64,000 nucleotides of DNA from Dryomyza anilis (lineage: Eukaryota; Arthropoda; Insecta; Diptera; Dryomyzidae). Below are positions 60,299-64,000 of the stretch, in pieces; the stretch's first letter is position 1, and every line of letters starts with the position of its first letter. The notes beneath the pieces were generated by a model. That model had not been told where the DNA came from. It saw nothing but the letters and a program-made list of their open reading frames with translations, and did no database searches. The position numbers and the translations under genes were made by a program. The stretch is from assembly GCA_951804985.1 (NCBI GenBank), contig OX638132.1, positions 4,569,529-4,633,528 on the forward strand. Reading direction: 5' to 3'.

Positions 60299-60342
<44 letters not shown>
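60299..60342. repeat. (TA)n microsatellite
   Basis: 22 uninterrupted TA dinucleotides following an A-run at 60278-60298. Confidence 0.95.
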
Positions 60343-60347
<5 letters not shown>

Positions 60348-61284
60348 CATGAAGTTATGAACGACGTTCATTCCATTCGTTTTTATTATGTTAGTTTTCA
60401 TATTGATATATTAAAATATTCAAATAATTGAATACTTCATAAATAGAATGATTTTGTTCATATATATTAAGAACGGTGTCTTAGTTAACGACATTCATTC
60501 TATTTATGAACAAATAGAAAATAAAGGAAATTAAAAGAATGTATGAATTCAAAGGTATGAAAAAAAAAATATGTAAACTATATTAAATATAAATTATTAT
60601 TATAAAAATTAATATATTTCAAATAAGTTATCCAAGAACATGTGCATTCATTAATACCTGTTTTAATCTATATAACTACGGATTGATTTACACTCCTGCT
60701 AAATCAAATTCAGTGACAGATGCCCTGTCAGGATTGAAAAGTCAAGCAAGTCATTTTGTTGAGTTACGTATGGTGCTAATGACAATAATTCAAATACTGT
60801 GACAAATAGTGAACACGGAGGGAAGTACAGGGACATTTTTCTCAACTATTAATAGTCCCGAGGTAAACATATGGACTTTTTCATTTATTCAGATTAATAT
60901 TACGACTTAATAATTTAAATAAGATCTAACTCTACAGTAAAGAGATCGTTGAATAGGACAATAACAGTACTGACGACCAGCGGAAATAGAATCCATACAT
61001 TTAAATAGTACATAAGCAGCACTTTTTGCATGACACACCGGCCTTGCACGGACTCACAGAAAATTAATAGAACAAATACATTAATAGGATAAGATAAATA
61101 TTAAAATCAAAATTAAAATCAAAAAAAAAGAGGATTTTTTTAATAAAAAAATAAAATAATTTCATTTATTTGCCTCTTCTCAAATAAAAAGAAAGAAGAA
61201 ATGTATAAGAATATATATAAAAAGAATTAAAAATAATGGTTAGTTTTAAAACAAATATATAAAATTATACAAGTATATATACCC

Positions 61285-62160
61285 AGAAACGCGTGAGAGA
61301 GTACAACAAATCAGAGAGGGAATGCAAGGAACGTGTGAAGGAGGATCGTGAAGAATACTTCAACAAAATCGCTGATAATGCTACGAAATCTGACCATCGC
61401 AACAGCTTGAGAAGTGTGTACACAGCCATCAGTAGGTTAACAAACAGAAAACCTAATATTCCATATATACTCCATTAAAAGATTGTAATGAAAATATTCT
61501 TATATCTGACGAACAACAACTCGAACAACCACCGTTGAAATAGACGCAATCCAAATAGAGGCATTACGACATACCCTCCAACTGTTTGAGTTATCGAGAA
61601 TGCAACCAAAAAATACAAAACATCGGGACCAAACAACATCCCTGCTGAGCTAGTGATCCAGAATCAGTTGATCCAGAACCATATATACCAGGTCGAGGAT
61701 ATATGGCTCACCTGACATATCTCCAACGATCGGAAAAATTAACCATCGTGACTATCCCAAAATATGGTGATCTCAACAACTGCCGAAACTGAACTTCATA
61801 ATTCTCGACCGCATTACACCCATACTAAACACTATGCTACATCGTAAGCGGGTTCAGGTAACAGTGCAAATAAATTCATTTATAATCGAACAACCTGTAC
61901 AATGGAGATCACCACTCTTCGTGCGTTTGATACCATCAAATACTAACGATCCTGGTGGCATACAATGACGACTACATGAAAAAATAAGCGACCTTCATTA
62001 TGCTGACGTCATCTGCTATATGACGCATACACTAAACGGAGCAAATAAAAAGCTAGTGAGTCTGATCGTGAATGCTGGAATGGTTGGACTCAAAATTAAG
62101 ATGAGCAAGACTAAACTGATGCGTATAGAAATCTCGAACCCTACCAGTGGATGGACCCTC
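61285..62160 (+). pseudogene. RTE-like LINE reverse-transcriptase remnant
   Basis: Reads, with several frameshifts and stops, REYNKSERECKERVKEDREE (61293 on), then a region like SGPNNIPAELVIQ (61620-61670), LTIVTIPKYGDLNNCRN near 61730, and LHYADVICYMTHTLNGANKK near 61995 where the catalytic YADD has become YADV. It continues as LVSLIVNAGMVGLKIKMSKT, the region after the active site. Order and wording fit a LINE ORF2; the active-site change and stops make it inactive. Its end runs into the tandem array. Confidence 0.75.
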
Positions 62161-63140
62161 ACAGAATATCCAAGATGAAGTTATCTACCTCGGCAGAATG
62201 GCAAAAATACGGAGGCGCAGAAGAGGACGTCTCAGCTGGAATAATGTTAATGTATATCTTATTGTTTATTGTTTAAACTTAATATGTAAAAATACGTTAA
62301 GGAATAAAAAGATCCGATTCAAAATGTTTGGACATAATGAAAAGCTAGTGAGACTGATCGTGAATGCTGGAATGGTTGGACTCAAAATTAATATGAGCAA
62401 GACTAAACTGATGCGTTTAGAAACCGTGAACCCTACCAGTGGATGGACCCTCACAGAATATCCAAGATGAAGTTATCTACCTCGGCAGAATGGCAAAAAT
62501 ACGGAGGCGCAAAAGAGGACATCTCAGCTGGAATAATGTTAATGTATATCTTATTGTTTAAACTTAATATGTAAAAATACGTTAAGGAATAAAAAAAACC
62601 GGATTCAAAATGTTTGGACATAATGAAAAGCTAGTGAGACTGATCGTGAATGCTGGAATGGTTGGACTCAAAATTAATATGAGCAAGACTAAACTGATGC
62701 GTGTAGAAACCGTGAACCCTACCAGTGGATGGACCCTCACAGAATATCCAAGATGAAGTTATCTACCTCGGCAGAATGGCAAAAATACGGAGGCGCAGAA
62801 GAGGACATCTCAGCTGCAATAATGTTAATGTATATATTATTGTTTATTGTTTAAACTTAATATGTAAAAATACGTTAAGGAATAAAAAGATACGATTCAA
62901 AATGTTTGGACATAATGAAAAGCTAGTGAGACTGATCGTGAATGCTGGAATGGTTGGACTCAAGAATATCCAAGATGTGGATAAGTTCTCTACCTCGGCA
63001 GAATGGCAAAAATACGGAGGCGCAGAGGAGGACGTCTCAGCTCAAATAATGTTAATGTATATCTTATTGTAATTGTTTAAACTTAATATGTAAATATTCG
63101 TTAAGGAATAAAAAGATCCGATTCAAAATGTTTGGACATA
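62040..63140 (+). repeat. ~290-bp tandem array derived from the LINE
   Basis: About 3.7 units, marked by AGCTAGTGAG at 62051, 62343, 62629 and 62921 (periods 292, 286, 292). Each unit joins the LINE GLKINMSKTKLMR segment to a non-coding stretch (ATGTTAATGTATATCTTATT ... AAAATGTTTGGACATAATG). The fourth unit has an internal deletion of about 90 bp. Units are very alike, so amplification is recent. Open stretches at 62147-62470 and 62725-63072 are frames through this repeat, not genes. Confidence 0.88.
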
Positions 63141-63210
63141 ACCATATATCTTTGTCTCGTTGATCGTTAGATCCTAAATGCAAAACAAAAAATTATTAAA
63201 AAATTGTCTA

Positions 63211-63705
63211 AGGGCCAGTTTTTCAGTGCTAGTTGAATTTTGTTTGTGGTATAAACTTCGTTTAAAATCAAAATCGATTTTATCAGTAAACTTCAACCAT
63301 CGTTTAAACTTAGTTTAAACGACCGTTGCCGATGGTTTAAACTACGTTTAAACTTTCAAGTTTTTGACAATTATTATTAATTTTGTATTTTTGCACAGTA
63401 TGTATTAAAAAAAAGTCTCACATGCCACAGTTGCTCGATCTCTTGTTTAAATTTAAAAATACATTAATTTTTTTTCTGTAACAATTTTTTTATTTATTTA
63501 ATTTTTAATGACATTTATCAGAAGTCAAAATCGAGAGAATTATTTGTCATTTGCCTGTGGTGTCATATGTATTGTCTTGGACTGTGTTCATATTAAACTA
63601 TCACTGAAAAACTGCTAACAAAATTAAACGACGTTTAATTTAAAGAGGAGATTAATTAAACGGAGTTTAAACTACGTTTAAACGAGCACAGACAAACTGG
63701 CCCTA
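63211..63705. mobile_element. GTTTAAAC-type MITE, best-preserved ends
   Basis: Left end AGGGCCAGTTTTTCAGTGCT; right end AAACTGGCCCT. Internal GTTTAAAC or TTTAAAC words are frequent near both ends (63245-63355 and 63620-63680), and an inner end-like CACTGAAAAACTG occurs at 63601. About 495 bp, no coding capacity. Confidence 0.8.
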
Positions 63706-64000
63706 AATCAAAATCAATTTTATTTTTAATATTATTATTACCAGGGCTAACTATTATATGAACGAAAAACAAGAAAAATATGTATGGATTATGGACTAAA
63801 AAACTAGATAAATATGGATCAAAACACATTAACATATGGATCAAAAAGCTCAAAATATGGATCAAAAACTTAAAATACGGACATAAAATTTGTTTTATTT
63901 TAATTATTCCGCACTCTCTTGACATATTTCCCTTGAAAAAAATAAATTGTGCTGAAATAAAATTATGTTCCAAACAATTTTTTTTCTAAGGTTGAAATAC
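63706..64000. other. No gene recognised
   Basis: A/T-rich, with repeated ATATGGATCAAAA words at 63780-63870. Confidence 0.5.

Noticed and set aside
62147..63072. Two related 107- to 115-codon open stretches
   Set aside because: They are frames through the LINE-derived tandem array, start with GTG, and are partly out of frame with the reverse transcriptase.

Overview
The window is nuclear DNA of an animal, most likely a higher dipteran fly. Genes are split by GT-AG introns, intergenic DNA is very A+T-rich and full of small transposons, and all four host genes have clear fly relatives: a CLIP-domain trypsin-like protease, Vps45, D-aminoacyl-tRNA deacylase (Dtd) and the casein kinase 1 gamma gene gilgamesh (gish). 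A non-drosophilid fly such as a tephritid would fit the long repeat-rich introns, but this is inference.

Layout. 1-5.7 kb (+): CLIP serine protease, five coding exons visible, first exon missing. 5.7-10 kb: stacked repeats, including a foldback structure, a 180-bp hairpin element and a complete 2.3-kb hAT-type element with an 8-bp target duplication. 10.0-14.4 kb (-): complete Vps45 in five exons, its last intron filled by a deleted mariner and a LINE fragment. 14.4-14.95 kb: short divergent promoter region holding a 327-bp inverted-repeat element. 14.95-15.94 kb (+): complete Dtd in four exons. 16-23 kb: convergent 3' region with a LINE fragment and one copy of a foldback repeat. 23.0-42.5 kb (-): gish, with nine core coding exons, a pair of mutually exclusive kinase-domain exons, optional phase-0 tail cassettes, and alternative C-termini. 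42.5-64 kb: no host coding exon recognised; MITEs, a SINE, mariner and LINE remnants and a 290-bp LINE-derived tandem array. This part is either intergenic or the 5' introns of gish.

Most interesting signal. The gish terminal exon ends in a TGA followed by CTAG, the strongest known leaky-stop context in animals. The same frame then stays open for 68 more codons of protein-like composition, ending in TAA exactly where the DNA collapses into A/T-only sequence. This predicts programmed stop-codon readthrough that would place the cysteine-rich membrane anchor inside the protein. With the alternative terminal exon that lacks the anchor, gish would have three C-terminal forms: anchored, anchored plus extension, and anchorless.

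Exon boundaries were read from splice consensus, frame continuity and remembered family sequences; no alignment or database search was run.
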